Shown here: positions 25,667 to 37,043 of the stretch, piece after piece
Layout: each line of letters starts with the position of its first letter
How positions within the stretch are numbered: the stretch's first letter is position 1
Origin: Atkinsonella hypoxylon
Lineage: Eukaryota; Ascomycota; Sordariomycetes; Hypocreales; Clavicipitaceae
Reading direction: 5' to 3'
Length of the DNA stretch: 64,000 bases
NCBI GenBank assembly: GCA_000729835.1
Contig: JFHB01000063.1
Span: forward strand, 62,001 to 126,000
The notes under the pieces: model-generated
Told to the model about the DNA's origin: nothing
Database searches by the model: none
The model's input: the letters and a program-made list of their open reading frames with translations, nothing else
Translations under genes and position numbers: made by a program

Positions 25667-26319
25667 ATGGGACGGGAACTTACGGGTTTCTCCGAGGCTG
25701 AAGCGCGTCGGTGAGCATTTATAGACTGTCTAATACGATGGCTTATGGCGTCACGGTGAGAGCTCATCTTGTTTCGATAAGCAAGTCGGATGGAGATACT
25801 CCCTGTTGGGTTTATCCCATTCCGCCTTCATGATGTCAGTTGATAGTACGTCGCTCTCATTATCTTTACTATTTCCCATGCCTCATACACATTTCTCTTC
25901 CTATTCGGGAATAGCTACAGTTCTGATAACACACTGTTGGATTTTTCGTCACATCCGGTGTCTCCGGTATCCGAAAGCTTCTTGCCAGCTTTTGCAAATC
26001 ATAGCGTCACAGGCAACCAAAATTCCGATAAATCGCATCGCAGGTTTGACCTTTGATCCAGGCTTTGACAAACCCTCCTTACTCCCCTTTGGAGCAGTAC
26101 CCGGATGCCTTCGACCTTTCTCCCCAAGACCTTGTCAGTGACTTTATGAGGAACGGCTTGCGGCGACATTTGGCTTCTAAACTCGCCAGATTTGATAATC
26201 AGGCAGATGATGCACTTGCATGGCTAATCGCAGTGACGTCGAAAAGCCGATCCGGCCAAATGCCCAACGAGGGTGTGTGCATATCATATCATTCATATCT
26301 TCACGTGATCCTACGATAA
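25667..26319 (+). CDS. Small unrecognised protein (tentative three-exon model)
   Basis: The model joins 25667-25710, 25786-25834 and 26062-26319 to give 116 residues. It starts MGRELTGFSEAEAR, continues RMEILPVGFIPFRLHD and ends with an exon containing SPLEQYPDAFDLSPQDL and FMRNGLRRHLASKLARF. Splice junctions used are CG/GTGAGC, CAAG/T, GAT/GTCAGT and CCAG/GCT, and the total is divisible by three. The composition of the third exon looks protein-like (amphipathic helices, balanced charge). I do not recognise the family and see no membrane segment or signal peptide. The second intron (227 bp) is long for this genome, so an extra exon may be missed, and a GTGTGT near 26,274 could be another donor. 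Confidence 0.4.
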
Positions 26320-26482
26320 CGGGGGCGCCCTCCGACGAACTAGTTACGGCTCCTCATCTAGTTAACCTACGTCTTCCAAATCCCAGCCATTGAGGCACAT
26401 CAGTTCCGTCCGCACCCACGAAAGGAAAGAAAAAAAAATAAAAATAAAAATAAAACCAGCAATATCGGAATCCTGCTCGATT

Positions 26483-27056
26483 ATGACCATTATTCGACAT
26501 ACCGTCGCTCCGCTGCGTGCAGTGCGATGCGCCCGCCAACCGCTCGCCACGCGATCCTTCTCCGTGTCCACCCGACGACAAGGCGGGGGCCACGGAAACG
26601 AGTCACAGTTTGATCCTCCCACCGGTTGGCTCTGGGGCATCAAGCCTGGCGAGAAACCCGAGCCTGAAGGCTGGGAATGGCCCATGTATCTCTTTTGCGG
26701 CAGTCTGGTCGCTGCTGGTGTTGCGCTGGCGTTTAAGCCTGACACTTCGTAAGTGAGCCCGTTGTATTGTATCTCGATCTTGGCCGGCGGATGGGATTTC
26801 TGCGTCGGTGGCGAGGCCCATCTTGGTATTTATTTTTTTTATTTTTTTTTATTTTTTATTTTTTTTTGCGCCAGCTGAGCATCCCTGGTCTTGGAGTTGG
26901 CGATGCGCGGAAGATGAACGGTTGGTTGGTTTTCAGTTTGAGATTCAGCTTTGCTAATGGTGTTGCAGCGTATCGACGTGGGCCCTCGAGGAAGCCCGGC
27001 GGCGGTTAGAAGCTGAGGGTATACTGCCGGACCCTGTTAAGGAGAAGAAGGACTGA
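26483..27056 (+). CDS. Mitochondrial complex I accessory subunit, ESSS/NDUFB11 type
   Basis: Two exons (26483-26748 and 26969-27056) give 117 residues. The first 30 or so residues (MTIIRHTVAPLRAVRC...) are Arg-rich without acidic residues and end near RSFSVSTRRQ, a classic mitochondrial presequence. The mature part has the PPTGWLWGIKPGE motif, then EGWEWPMYLFCGSLVAAGVALAF, a single membrane span. The matrix/intermembrane tail is WALEEARRRLEAEGILP. This is the signature of the ESSS subunit of NADH:ubiquinone oxidoreductase, a structural subunit of the membrane arm. The 220-bp intron contains T-rich homopolymer runs around 26,825-26,870. Confidence 0.85.
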
Positions 27057-27444
27057 GCACGTTGCAAAGGTGGGATTACGATATAGATGGGAGGATAGAT
27101 TGCAGCAGAGGTAGAGGCTCACACTACGGCGCCGAGCGTCAACATGTATATGCTGGGGCTTTCCCCCCCTTGTTTTGGGCAAGATAAACTTCTTCAATGA
27201 TGCGGCAAATTAGGCATTTTTCCAGAAAACTCTCGCTTGGTTTTGGGCATACTGGGTGAAGTCGTGATTCACCCTTGCTAGACACAATGTGGAACAGTGT
27301 ATGGGGAATTTCGTTCATTGTTTCCTCTTTGAGAAAGATGCAGCAAATTTGAGAAGACAGCCACAAAATCATGCTATCCAACAGGCTCTTGTCACTTTCG
27401 CACCTGGGCGCCTTTATTTCAATTTCTAACCTCGCTAATGCAAT
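27057..27444. other. Convergent spacer between complex I subunit and aminotransferase
   Basis: 388 bp between two convergent genes. It presumably contains both 3' UTRs. No coding or RNA features were seen. Confidence 0.55.
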
Positions 27445-28776
27445 TCAATCAACGCGGACGCTCCACTCATGTTCCTCTTCGCCATACTGAATGGCTTCTA
27501 TCCATGCCTTAATGCGCAAGGCCGTCTCGCCAGACTCCTCGGTCTCCTTCAGGCCACAGTCGACGTGCTTGCCCTTCCATGCAATCGTCCTGACGGGACT
27601 CACAATGGCGGCGGTGCCAGCGCCAAACGCCTCAAGTAGGCGGCCATCCTGCGACGCTTCGTAAAGCTCCTTCATGGTGTACTTGCGTTCAGTAACCTTC
27701 CATCCCTCAGGAACCAGACGCTCGCGAGCCAAGGCCAAGACAGAGTCTCTCGTGACACCTTCCAGGATAGTACCGTCCAGCGGAGCGGTGAGCAACTCCT
27801 TCTCGCCAGTTTGCTTATCCTTGATGACCACGAACATGTTCATGGTGCCTACCTCGGTGACGTACTCTTCTTCGCCGAAAAGCCAGAGATTCTGCTGGTA
27901 TCCACGACTGGCAGCTTGGAGCTGAGGCACGATGCACGGTGCATAGTTGGCGCCCAGCTTCTTGTCTCCAACGCCGCCGGGCCAAGCTCGCACGGCATAG
28001 TCGGTGGCCTCGAGCGAGACGGCCTTGAAGCCAGTGGGGTAGTAAGGGCCGACGGGAGAGGCAATGACATAGAGCAGCGCGGAACCAGGAGGACCTACGC
28101 CCAGGGTCTTTTGGGTGCCAATCATAGTGGGCCGGAGGTAGAGTGAGTATCCGCGCTGGTTGGGGATGAAGCGTGCGTCAAGGTTGACGAACTTGTTGAT
28201 GAGCTTGATGAAGCTGGTGGGCTCAAAGGTGGGCAGCGCAATGCGAGCGGCAGATTTGTTCAAGCGAGCCATGTTCTTGTCTGGACGGAAGAGACGGACC
28301 TGGCCCACTCTGTCCTTGTATGCCTTCATGCCCTCGAAACATTCAAAGGCGTAGTGGAATACGCAGGTGGCGGGGTCCAGTGAGAGGTTCTGATAGGGAG
28401 TGATTTTGGGGTCGAGCCAGCCCTCTTCTTGGGACCATTCAACTGCAAGCATGTGGTCTGTACGAGGATATTCGTGTTTTCAGCGCCCATCCTTTTCAGC
28501 ATGGCGAATACAGGCCGGGGGGGGGGGGGGGAAGAAGAAATAGGGAAGCATACCAGTGAACTCCCGACCAAAGACCAACGACTCAGGCTCGCTCAGTTCC
28601 TTGGGATTGCTCGTCCTAGTAATGGTAAGCCTGTTTGGGTCCAGGGCCTTCTGCTTAGATTTGGAAGACGCTTCGGCCTTTATGCTGAAGCATCGAAGAG
28701 TGCGAGCAGCTTGGAGCGTCCATGAGGGCCTGGCAGCGGCCAAGACGGCACTCCGCGCAAGACGTGCCGAACGCAT
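27445..28776 (-). CDS. Branched-chain amino acid aminotransferase, mitochondrial type
   Basis: A PLP enzyme that interconverts Leu, Ile and Val with their 2-oxo acids using 2-oxoglutarate/glutamate. Two exons (28776-28554 and 28457-27445) give 411 residues. The N-terminus (MRSARLARSAVLAAARPSW) is a good mitochondrial presequence. Fold-type IV motifs are clear: HYAFECFEGMKAY, LYLRPTMIGT, the PLP lysine in KKLGANYAP, and EVGTMNMFVV. FGAGTAAIVSPV lies close to the C-terminus. The length is that of fungal mitochondrial BCATs. The 96-bp intron contains a run of 15 C on the coding strand (28,517-28,531 on the + strand as G). A cytosolic isozyme is possible but the presequence argues against it. Confidence 0.93.
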
Positions 28777-29400
28777 CCTGGAAGTTGATTATAAGCGGGC
28801 AACCAAACTTCAGGGCGACTCGTGGAGGGGTTTGTGCCAAGCAAGCGGATGTCAATTGAGGTTTGCTGCCGAAGGTCGGGCTGGGACTCGAATGAATTCC
28901 GGAGTAGTTAGCGGCGGGGTGGGTTGGGGTTAGGCGGCGTAGTTGCCATGTCCATTCCATGTACCTACCGGGTAAGCAGGCTGAATTGGGGCCGGCAGTT
29001 TCCATCTAGTTGAAGGTCGAGCAGGGAACGCCCGCGGCAATCTGGCCAACTAGGCTCCAGTGTTTCATGCGGGCGTTGATAACTAGAGCCGCGGGGTGGG
29101 CACCTCGAAGCTAGGGGCATCAGCTCCGTGCCTTTTCCTACAGCCACATCTTGGCACGTTTCTCGGTTTCGCAAGACATCAACTACGACCTTGTCGCACC
29201 ATCGCATCCTGCGACAACCAGCTACAACCCCTTTCTCTAGCAAGGCGTCCCCGATCCGGTCTGGGTTTTTGCCCGCCCAAGAGGCCTCCCTCAGTCGCGC
29301 AAGCCCGTCGCCACACCAACTAAATCAGCGTCAACGAAATCGGCTCGACGACATGCTATCACAAGGTGCACCATCGTACCGCCCATAATCCATCGCATAA
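28777..29400. other. Divergent intergenic region (aminotransferase / SCYL2-like gene)
   Basis: 624 bp between two start codons on opposite strands, so it should contain both promoters. I saw no clear TATA box, GCN4-type TGACTC or LEU3-type palindrome. Confidence 0.55.
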
Positions 29401-31843
29401 ATGTTTTCCTCGGCGCTCAAGTCCATCTCTGCCACCAACGTCACAGCCAATTACTCCGTTTCGCCCAATCCCACATCGACCGCGGGCCCATGGAAGATTT
29501 ACGATGCGAAGAAGAAGTCCACGGGCAAGGCCTACAGTGTCTTTGTCTTTGACCGCAGAGCACTGGAGTCGTACGGCAACTCGCTCGGGCGCTCTGGTGC
29601 TTCGGGGTTCAAGCGCAGTGTGGAAGAGGTGGTGGAGCGCTTGAAGAAGGAAGCCTCCAGCCTGGCAAAGCTTCGACATCCCTCGATCCTGGAATTGGTC
29701 GAGCCGGTGGAGGAAACACGAGGGGGGGGACTGCAATTCGTGACGGAAGCTGTTTCGGCGTCACTGTCGAGCTTGCTGCAGGACAAGGACGATCAGGAAC
29801 GATTTGGCGGGCGATCAAGCCGATTTGTCACAGAGGACGCGGATGGTGTGCGACGGAGGCGCGAGCTCGAGCTTGACGAACTGGAGATTCAAAAGGGTCT
29901 TCTGCAAGTGAGCAAGGCTTTGGAATTCCTGCACGAGAACGCTGGCCTCGTTCACGGGAATCTGACCCCTGACGCTGTGCTCATCAATGCCAAGGCAAGT
30001 ATCGTCACGGACGTGCACACCTAAAAACCTACGAACGAGAAAAGGGCTAACTGCATGGGCAGTCTGACTGGAAGATAAGCGGTCTGGCATTCTGTTCGCC
30101 GGCTGATGGCTCAACCAAGCCTACATCGATTCAAGGCATCAGCCTAGGCGAGGTACTGAACATGGATCCTCGGCTCCCCAAGTCTGTCCAGTTGAATCTC
30201 GACTACACCTCTCCTGACTTCGTGATGGACAACAACTTGACCGCGGCCGCTGACATGTTCTCTCTCGGCTTGCTATCGATCGCACTATACAACTCGCCGC
30301 ACAAGTCACCACTCGAATGCCACGGCAGCTTGTCATCGTACAAGCGGCTATTCTCTTCGTCATCCACCGTGCCATCTTCATCCAACGGATTTCTGTCATC
30401 TCGGCCTCTGCCCAAAGACCTGTCAAATCACGTCTTGCCAAGACTGATCACCAGAAGACCAGCTCAGCGGATGAATGCCCGTGAATTTCAAGAAAGCGAG
30501 TTCTTTGACAATGTCCTGGTGTCGACCATCCGCTTCCTGGACTCATTTCCCGCCAAGTCGCCCAAGGAGAAGTCCCAATTCATGCGGGGACTGAACAAGG
30601 TGCTGCCTTCGTTCCCCAAGTCCGTCATGGAGAAGAAGATTCTACCCGCCTTGTTGGAGGAGCTCAAGGACAGAGACTTGCTGTCTTTGATTCTCCAGAA
30701 TGTGTTCAAAATCGTTGAAATACTGCCATCGGCTCGCAGAGTCTTTGGCGACAGAATCCGCCCCGCATTAAAAGAGATATTCGTGCTGAATACGAAGCAG
30801 AGCCAGGAAAAAGATCCTGCCAGGGACGCAGGATTGATGGTCTTTCTGGAAAATCTTTCTCTAGCCGCGGACAATTCTTCCGGGAAAGAGTTTAAAGATG
30901 GTGAGTGTCTATCTAAGGGGTGTTTTTCTTTTTCTTTTTCTTTTTTTTTTTCAGGTTTTACCAAAGAATTGTCGCCTGTCATGTCGGTATTTTGTGCTGA
31001 GTCTCGGCCTCCGCAGACATTTTACCCGTCATCATAGCGGCCATCGAGTGTCCGACCCATTCCATCGTGGACGCCGCGCTCCGAACCTTGCCGTCTGTCC
31101 TCCCTGTGCTAGACTTTAGCACCATCAAGAGTGAGCTCTTCCCCACCGTAGCCACCGTCTTCAGCAGGACCAACAGTCTGGCCATCAAAGTCCGCGGTCT
31201 GCAGGCCTTCGTGATCCTCTGCGGCGGGTCCACGGACGCAGCCACGGACGACGGCCTCAACGGGCTCGTCGAGAACAAGAAGAAGACGTCCTCGTCGAGC
31301 GCCCTGGACAAATACACCATGCAAGAGAAGATTGTGCCCCTCATCAAGGCCATCAAGACGAAAGAGCCGGCCGTCATGTTGGCTGCGCTCAATGTCCTCC
31401 GCATTGTGGGCGAAGTCGCGGATGCCGACTTTGTAGCCATGGACATCCTGCCCGTCCTATGGAGCATGAGCCTAGGCCCCCTTCTCGACCTGAGGCAGTT
31501 CCAGACCTTCATGGAGCTCATCAGGGAGCTCTCGCGGAGGGTGGAGGACGAACAGACCAAGAAGCTTCAGGAGCTGTCTGGGACGGCCAAGGCAGGCACT
31601 GCCGGTCCGAACGAGGACTTCCTTGCCTTTGGCGGCGTCACGGGCACAGCCTTTGACAGCAGCAATGGCGCGGGCGGCACAGAGGATGACTTTGAAGCAC
31701 TTGTCAAAGGAAGGGCCGGTGGCATCGCGGCATCATCGAGCTCTAACAACAACGGCATGGTCAGCTGGGATGACGCCCCGTCCGCGCCCAGCGCCCCCCG
31801 ACCGCCCTCCTTCTCGTGGTCCACGCAAACGCCCACCAGCCCT

Positions 31844-31875
<32 letters not shown>

Positions 31876-32443
31876 ACAGCCGACCACGGGCTATCAGCCC
31901 AGCTACAGGACTGTGACTCCCGACCTAGCTCGCTTCAGCCCCCTCGCGCCCTCATCAACACAGTACAGCCAGCCCCTGCAGCCCACGCCCTCCACACCAG
32001 CATCCTCCCTCCAGACAGCGTCCCAGCAGCCCTCGTCAATCAATTGGTCTTCCTCCGCAGCCACGACATCCAACCCCTGGGCGTCATCTTCTTCGCCAAT
32101 CTACTCGAGCTTCTCCAGTCACGCACCCGCCGCTCCCTTCTCCTCCCTCAGCGGCATGAACAGCTCCATGTCCGGCATGTCCCTCGGTGGTCAAAGCCGA
32201 CCTACACACGAAGCCACGAATTCATCGCGGAGCCCATCCTTTTCGCTGCCCCCTCCTCCAGGAAGCGCGTCTTCCCACAACACCAGCTCTTCCATTAAGC
32301 CTCCCGTGCAGTCCCAGACGAGCTGGTCTGCGCCTGGAACAAGTCAGAAGCCAACGGGCCAGCAAGTCGGCAGCAATGCGAATACCCAAGGCACGACAGG
32401 CCAGCAAAAGTCAGGATTGGATCGGTATGAAAGTTTGATATAG
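29401..32443 (+). CDS. SCY1-like (SCYL2-type) pseudokinase
   Basis: Three exons (29401-29994, 30063-30900, 31017-32443) give 952 residues. The kinase-like domain spans about 20-330, but key residues are replaced: the catalytic loop reads HGNLTPD instead of HRD and the metal-binding DFG region reads SGLAF, so it is very likely inactive. HEAT-like helices follow (about 340-640). Then comes a Ser/Pro/Gln/Thr-rich tail ending SGLDRYESLI, as in Scy1/SCYL2 proteins, which work in clathrin-linked trafficking at Golgi and endosomes. The first intron uses the rare GC donor: AAG/GCAAGT to GCAG/TCT. The tail contains 10 tandem ACG codons (31,844-31,873) encoding an oligo-threonine run. The neighbouring genes give no functional hint. 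Confidence 0.88.
31844..31873 (+). repeat. (ACG)10 coding microsatellite
   Basis: Ten uninterrupted ACG codons, followed by one ACA, encode a stretch of 11 threonines in the disordered tail of the SCYL2-like protein. Its length is likely to vary between strains. Confidence 0.9.
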
Positions 32444-32932
32444 AAAGCATGTTTAAGGCGTAGACCACAATGGGTAGCGCAGCTTGACAAACGAATACAT
32501 CACACTTGAATTTCGTAAAGTCACCTGAAGTCTAATTTGACGTGACGCCAAGATCATGATGGGAAACACAATTGGGTTTTCATGAGCGACTGCAGATTAT
32601 ATACTTTGCCCAGCTTGTGTCTGCCACGGCACATTCATTTATTTTTCCATCTAGTGACTCCATGACAATCTCATCTGGACATTACATTGGGGAAAGCAAA
32701 GATTGAGGAATAAGGGTTGTGAATCCAGCTGTGAACCAAACAGTCTAGTCTGAAGCGCTAAGGTGCAAACAAGAATATCTCATGACGAATTAAGTGGATG
32801 ACAAATGGGTTTCATTCTATGGATTAAGAAACCGCGGTTAGGTTTGGTGGGTCAGATTTTCTTTCGTAATTTTTTTTTTTTGTGAAGCGAGTGAGGGGGT
32901 TTTGGATTTTTTTGTCTTCATTGTTCCCACGT
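32444..32932. other. Convergent spacer between SCYL2-like gene and sirtuin
   Basis: 489 bp between convergent stops, with A/T-rich runs near 32,870-32,880. No gene was seen. Confidence 0.55.
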
Positions 32933-34592
32933 CTATCTGGTAGATCCTGCTCTGAGTTTGGAGGTGGACATGGCAGCGTCGCCATTGGCATTGGCCGTGG
33001 AAGTCTTCGAGGGTGCCAGCTCGAAGACATGTCTGCTCGTGTATCCTGGCTCAGTGCTCACGCGGATTTCCTGGTCGACAGGCACCATCTCATGGGAGAA
33101 TGGCCAGTTGAGTCGGCGGCAAAGCTCCGTGACAACTGTGTCACAATCGCCGAGGAGGTCGATGTCGAAGTTGGTGTGGCTGACCGTCTGGCGGGAGATG
33201 TAGATCTGAGGCACTTGAGGGGGCAGCCAGCTGACTATTTCGGAAACGGGGGTGACTTTAAGGGAGGTGCCGATGACGATGACGAAGTCGACCTTATCAC
33301 GGTCGTGCTCGGTGAGGCGCCGGGAGAATTCGTCGGGAAGGGCCTCGCCAAAAAAGGTGATGTCGGGCTTCATGACGCCCGCCTGGGGAATGTCATACTC
33401 GGAGTCGTTGTCATCGGAACTGTCGCCGGCGGACCATCGCCGACGACGCTTGGAGTCCGCGCCGGCCGAGCGCTTTCTCTTGGATCCACTGCCACTGCTG
33501 GCACGAAGTGACTGAGTGCATCGCGGACATTTGGGAATGTTGCCTGCTCTGATGTCCGGGAAGATGGTCTCACCGTCAATCTGGAAGCCACACTGCACGC
33601 AGCTGGCAGTGCCGAAGGAGCCGTGGCACTGGATCAGCTTGCTCTTGGGCAGACCCGCCTTGATCTCGAGATTATCGATGTTTTGAGAATAATTGGTGAG
33701 CAGCTTGCCACGCTGGTGTAGCATAGCAATGAACTTGTGCGTCGGGGTGTAGCGGTCCGTGGCAGGAATGATGTCCTTGGCGACCGAGTAGAAGATGGTG
33801 GGATCTTGCTTAAAGATGTCAATATCGAACACCTCCTGCGGGTCGCTGAGTCCGAGATGTTCCAGCTTAGAATACAAGCCCGTGCCTTTGGAGCGAAAGT
33901 CGGGGATACCGAGAGAGGTGGAGATGCCAGCACCGGTAATGACTATGATGTTGTTGGATCTGGCGATCAGACGCACTGCGTCGTCCACGGTGTTGTACGC
34001 GCTAAGCTTGATGCGCTTAGAGAGCTCTCTGGAGATGGCGAGCGACAGTAGGTCAAAGTAGGCTTCGTCAGGCCGGCCATCGAGGAAAGCAGGGGGTTTG
34101 ATTCCAAAGGCTGTGAGAAGCTTCTTGGCCGTGTAACGACCACTATCCACGGTGCGCTGGCAGAACACAGCAGGACCCTGTTCCCGTAGCTCCCGACGAA
34201 GTCTACTGGCTTCTTCCGGAGTACACGCGTCTGATGCTGTGTATTGATGGGAAAACATATTAGCGAACACTATTCAAGAAAATTCTAACTAGTTTCACGT
34301 CGTCCCAGAAGGAGGCGGAAAATTGAACATGAAGCCCCTTGCAAGACTTACAGTCGTCTGAATCATGATATTCCTTGCTCAACTCGTCAAAAACGTCTTC
34401 GAAAAGAGAATCCGTCTCCCATGAATCGCGTACCTCGGCCACTCTATCTTCCAGTTCTGCCAATGACACATTGACAGCAGCAGCTTTGATGTCATCGATG
34501 CTGGCTTTGTCTGGCAACGTCTCAAGCGCGTCAGCCTTTGTCTTTCGCCGCGTAAGACTAACCCCCTTTTTTGCAACACGCTTCATTGTCAT
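32933..34592 (-). CDS. Sir2/Hst1-type NAD-dependent protein deacetylase
   Basis: Two exons (34592-34352 and 34236-32933) give 514 residues. Sirtuins transfer acetyl groups from lysines to NAD, here probably on histones in the nucleus. Visible motifs are GAGISTSLGIPDFRS (about 182-196), YSQNID, the catalytic His in CHGSFG (about 285), zinc cysteines CVQC (about 293/296) and CPRC (about 317/320), KPDITFFGEALP and GTSLKV. Between the zinc pairs and the last part of the Rossmann fold is a species-variable insert with a bipartite basic signal (SKRKRSAGADSKRRRR), a likely nuclear localisation signal. The N-terminal 100 residues are acidic and helical as in Sir2/Hst1 rather than Hst2 or mitochondrial members. 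The start codon is the first ATG in frame; another exon upstream cannot be excluded. Confidence 0.9.
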
Positions 34593-35471
34593 GTCGACAA
34601 GTTGTTTGAGGGAGTCAAATTGTGGCACAGATGGTCGGCAGTATTCTTCTGTTGACCACCGGCAGAAACCTCACGTCCCATAAAAAAAGTACAGACCGGA
34701 TTGCACAAGAAATGGTAAACCAAGAGGGGGGGGGGGAATAAAAGTGGAAACGCTGAGTTGTTTCCTGATGATGTTAACGACGATGGGCGTGCGTGCATAG
34801 AGCACAGTGCCGGTAGAAACCAGACAGTTTCGTGAAGAAAAGGCACCAAGGGAGGCAAACTGACAAGCCAGGAGTGTAAGACAGTAGATATCAAGAAGAG
34901 TGAATCGAGATGGTTACGGCCAAGAAAGGGTGGGCACAAAAAAAGGCGGGAAACTGGCCTTATCCAAGACAAAAGTCAAGCTGGGGCAGAGGCTAAACTC
35001 TAATGAAGAGGAGTTTAGTTTGGGAATCGGCACTGGTGCCGAGGAGAAAGGAAGGAGAGGAGAGAGAAGATGGGAGGGAATTTAGGACACGGTGGCGGGC
35101 GAGGTAACGGAAAGGAGACGAATAAGACAAGATGAGCCAGACTGGACCAAAGTCAATCAGACTCGCGCAGACTTGGCAGGGCCAGAGAGACACGCAGAAC
35201 CGCAGCGTGGCTAATCGATTAATCGTCTTGGAGCAGCTGAGCGAGTTGTTGACAAGATGGAAGAGACCGGTCCAGATTTATGAGTGCAACATGCACGGGT
35301 GCGCACACGCACACGCACAAGCCGAGGGAAGGAGGAGAAGAAAAGGTGGCGGGACAGGAATGTACGATTGGTGGTTGAACTGGCCTGGCGTGGTGTTTCT
35401 TTCTGCTTTGTCTGGCCAAGTGCTCTTCCTACGTAGGCCAGGTGGAAATGAAGAGAAACAAGGATAAAGGA

Positions 35472-35505
35472 GGAAAAGAAAAGAAAAGAAAAGAAAAGAA
35501 AAGAG
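35472..35505 (+). repeat. AAAAG pentanucleotide array
   Basis: About six copies of AAAAG lie inside a longer purine-rich tract. Confidence 0.9.
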
Positions 35506-35860
35506 AAACAGAGAGGGAGAGTGAGAGACTATCCAGAAAAGGCTGCAACCCGCACCGCGTGTGTGAGGCTCAGTGGTTGCGTGCTATGGACGAAAGCCGA
35601 AAGCAACAGGAACAAGAACGAGAAGAAAAGAAAGGAGAGGAGAGCAAAGGAAAAGGACGCCCGAGTTGCGGCTAGCTAGCTAGTCTGGTCTCGAATGATT
35701 CAAGATGCGCGAGGGGCAGGTACTGACTGGGCTTTGGGATGGGGGAAGAAAGGGGAAGGAAAAAAAAAAAAAAAAAAAGAGAAGGGTGGTCACAAAGAGT
35801 TGTCTGAGCGAGAGCGAGTTATACTAGTAATGTCATGGTCATAGTAAATGGTAATATTAA

Positions 35861-35894
35861 TGGCAATGGCAATGGCAATGGCAATGGTAATGGA
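35861..35894 (+). repeat. TGGCAA hexanucleotide array
   Basis: About five copies of TGGCAA, the last degenerate (TGGTAA). Confidence 0.9.
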
Positions 35895-35967
35895 CGAGAC
35901 TATTCCATGGTCATGCCAAGAGAGCTAGCAACCTCTCTACCTACCTACCTAGATAGGCATGGGGACG

Positions 35968-36035
35968 GATGGATCGATGGATGATGGATGATGGATGATG
36001 GACGATGGACGACGGGCGAAGGATGATGGATAGAT
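35968..36035 (+). repeat. GATGGAT-like tandem repeats
   Basis: Repeated ATGGATG/ATGGACG units with point differences, a degenerate minisatellite. Confidence 0.8.
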
Positions 36036-36538
36036 GCACGGATTCACCGACGAGACAAGCGGTGCGCAATGCAATGGGTTATCTATATCCCAGGAAACAA
36101 ACAAAACTACCGCACTCGTCATAAAGAAGAGGGGTTGACAGATCGGTCTAGGAAACAGCAAGTCCAGTCCAGGTGCCTGCCATAAACGGGGTGTGTGGTC
36201 TGATCCAACATGAGTGTACACTGTAGTTAGTGTGTACTTCAATGGCCAGGCTTGCCCGCTCAGAAGTCTTCAATCCCATCACTAATTTATTAATCAATCC
36301 CAATTGATACGCCTGCTGTTGGACGGACCAAATTCCCTCCAGTCAGGCAAATCCCGGAAAAAAAGCCCAAGGTGTCCAGCTTCTCCGGCATCATGCTCGG
36401 CCGCACCTTGGAAACGGACATGAAACCCAGCCGGGCTCATCATGACTCAGCGCCAGCTCAGTTAAACCACATTAACACCGGCGCCATGTGCAACGTGACG
36501 TACGATTGCAATGCACCACGTGACAACGGGAACCCAAG

Positions 36539-36594
36539 AAAAAAAAAAAAAAAAAAAAACCACCACGACCACCACGACCACCACGACCACCACT
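36539..36594 (+). repeat. Poly-A run followed by CCACCACGA repeats
   Basis: About 20 A residues are followed by three to four copies of a 9-bp unit. Open frames crossing this point are repeat artefacts. Confidence 0.85.
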
Positions 36595-36969
36595 TCTTCC
36601 TTCAAATAGTTACACAGTCGCCGCACACATTGACAGAGAGAAACAACCGTAGTCCGTGCAATTACAATCCCTAGGTTGTAAACCAGGCTCAGGTAGGCCA
36701 TGTCCGAACTGCATGCGTTCCACAGAAAGTACACCCAAACGCTGCGCGAATTAATACGAAAAAAAAAAACCCTATTTTCTCCAAACCACACATGAACCAA
36801 AGAAAAAGAAAAGAGGCGCCAAGAGGCCTGGTTCCACTTTGACACGAAACAAAAAAAAGCTTCCATGGCGGGCGCGAATTTAAACCCACCGCGCTTCGCC
36901 CCTCCTATTCCCTTAGGGACCAGGACGAAAACATTGCTCTTGAATTCGCACCAGAAACTCATTGAAACC

Positions 36970-37043
36970 GGGATTTTTATTATTATGATTATTGTGATTA
37001 TTATGATTATTTTTATTATTTTTATTATCTTTATTATTATTCA
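36970..37043 (+). repeat. TTATTA/TGATTA array
   Basis: A low-complexity array of TTATTA, TGATTA and TTTTTATTA units about 70 bp long. Confidence 0.85.
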
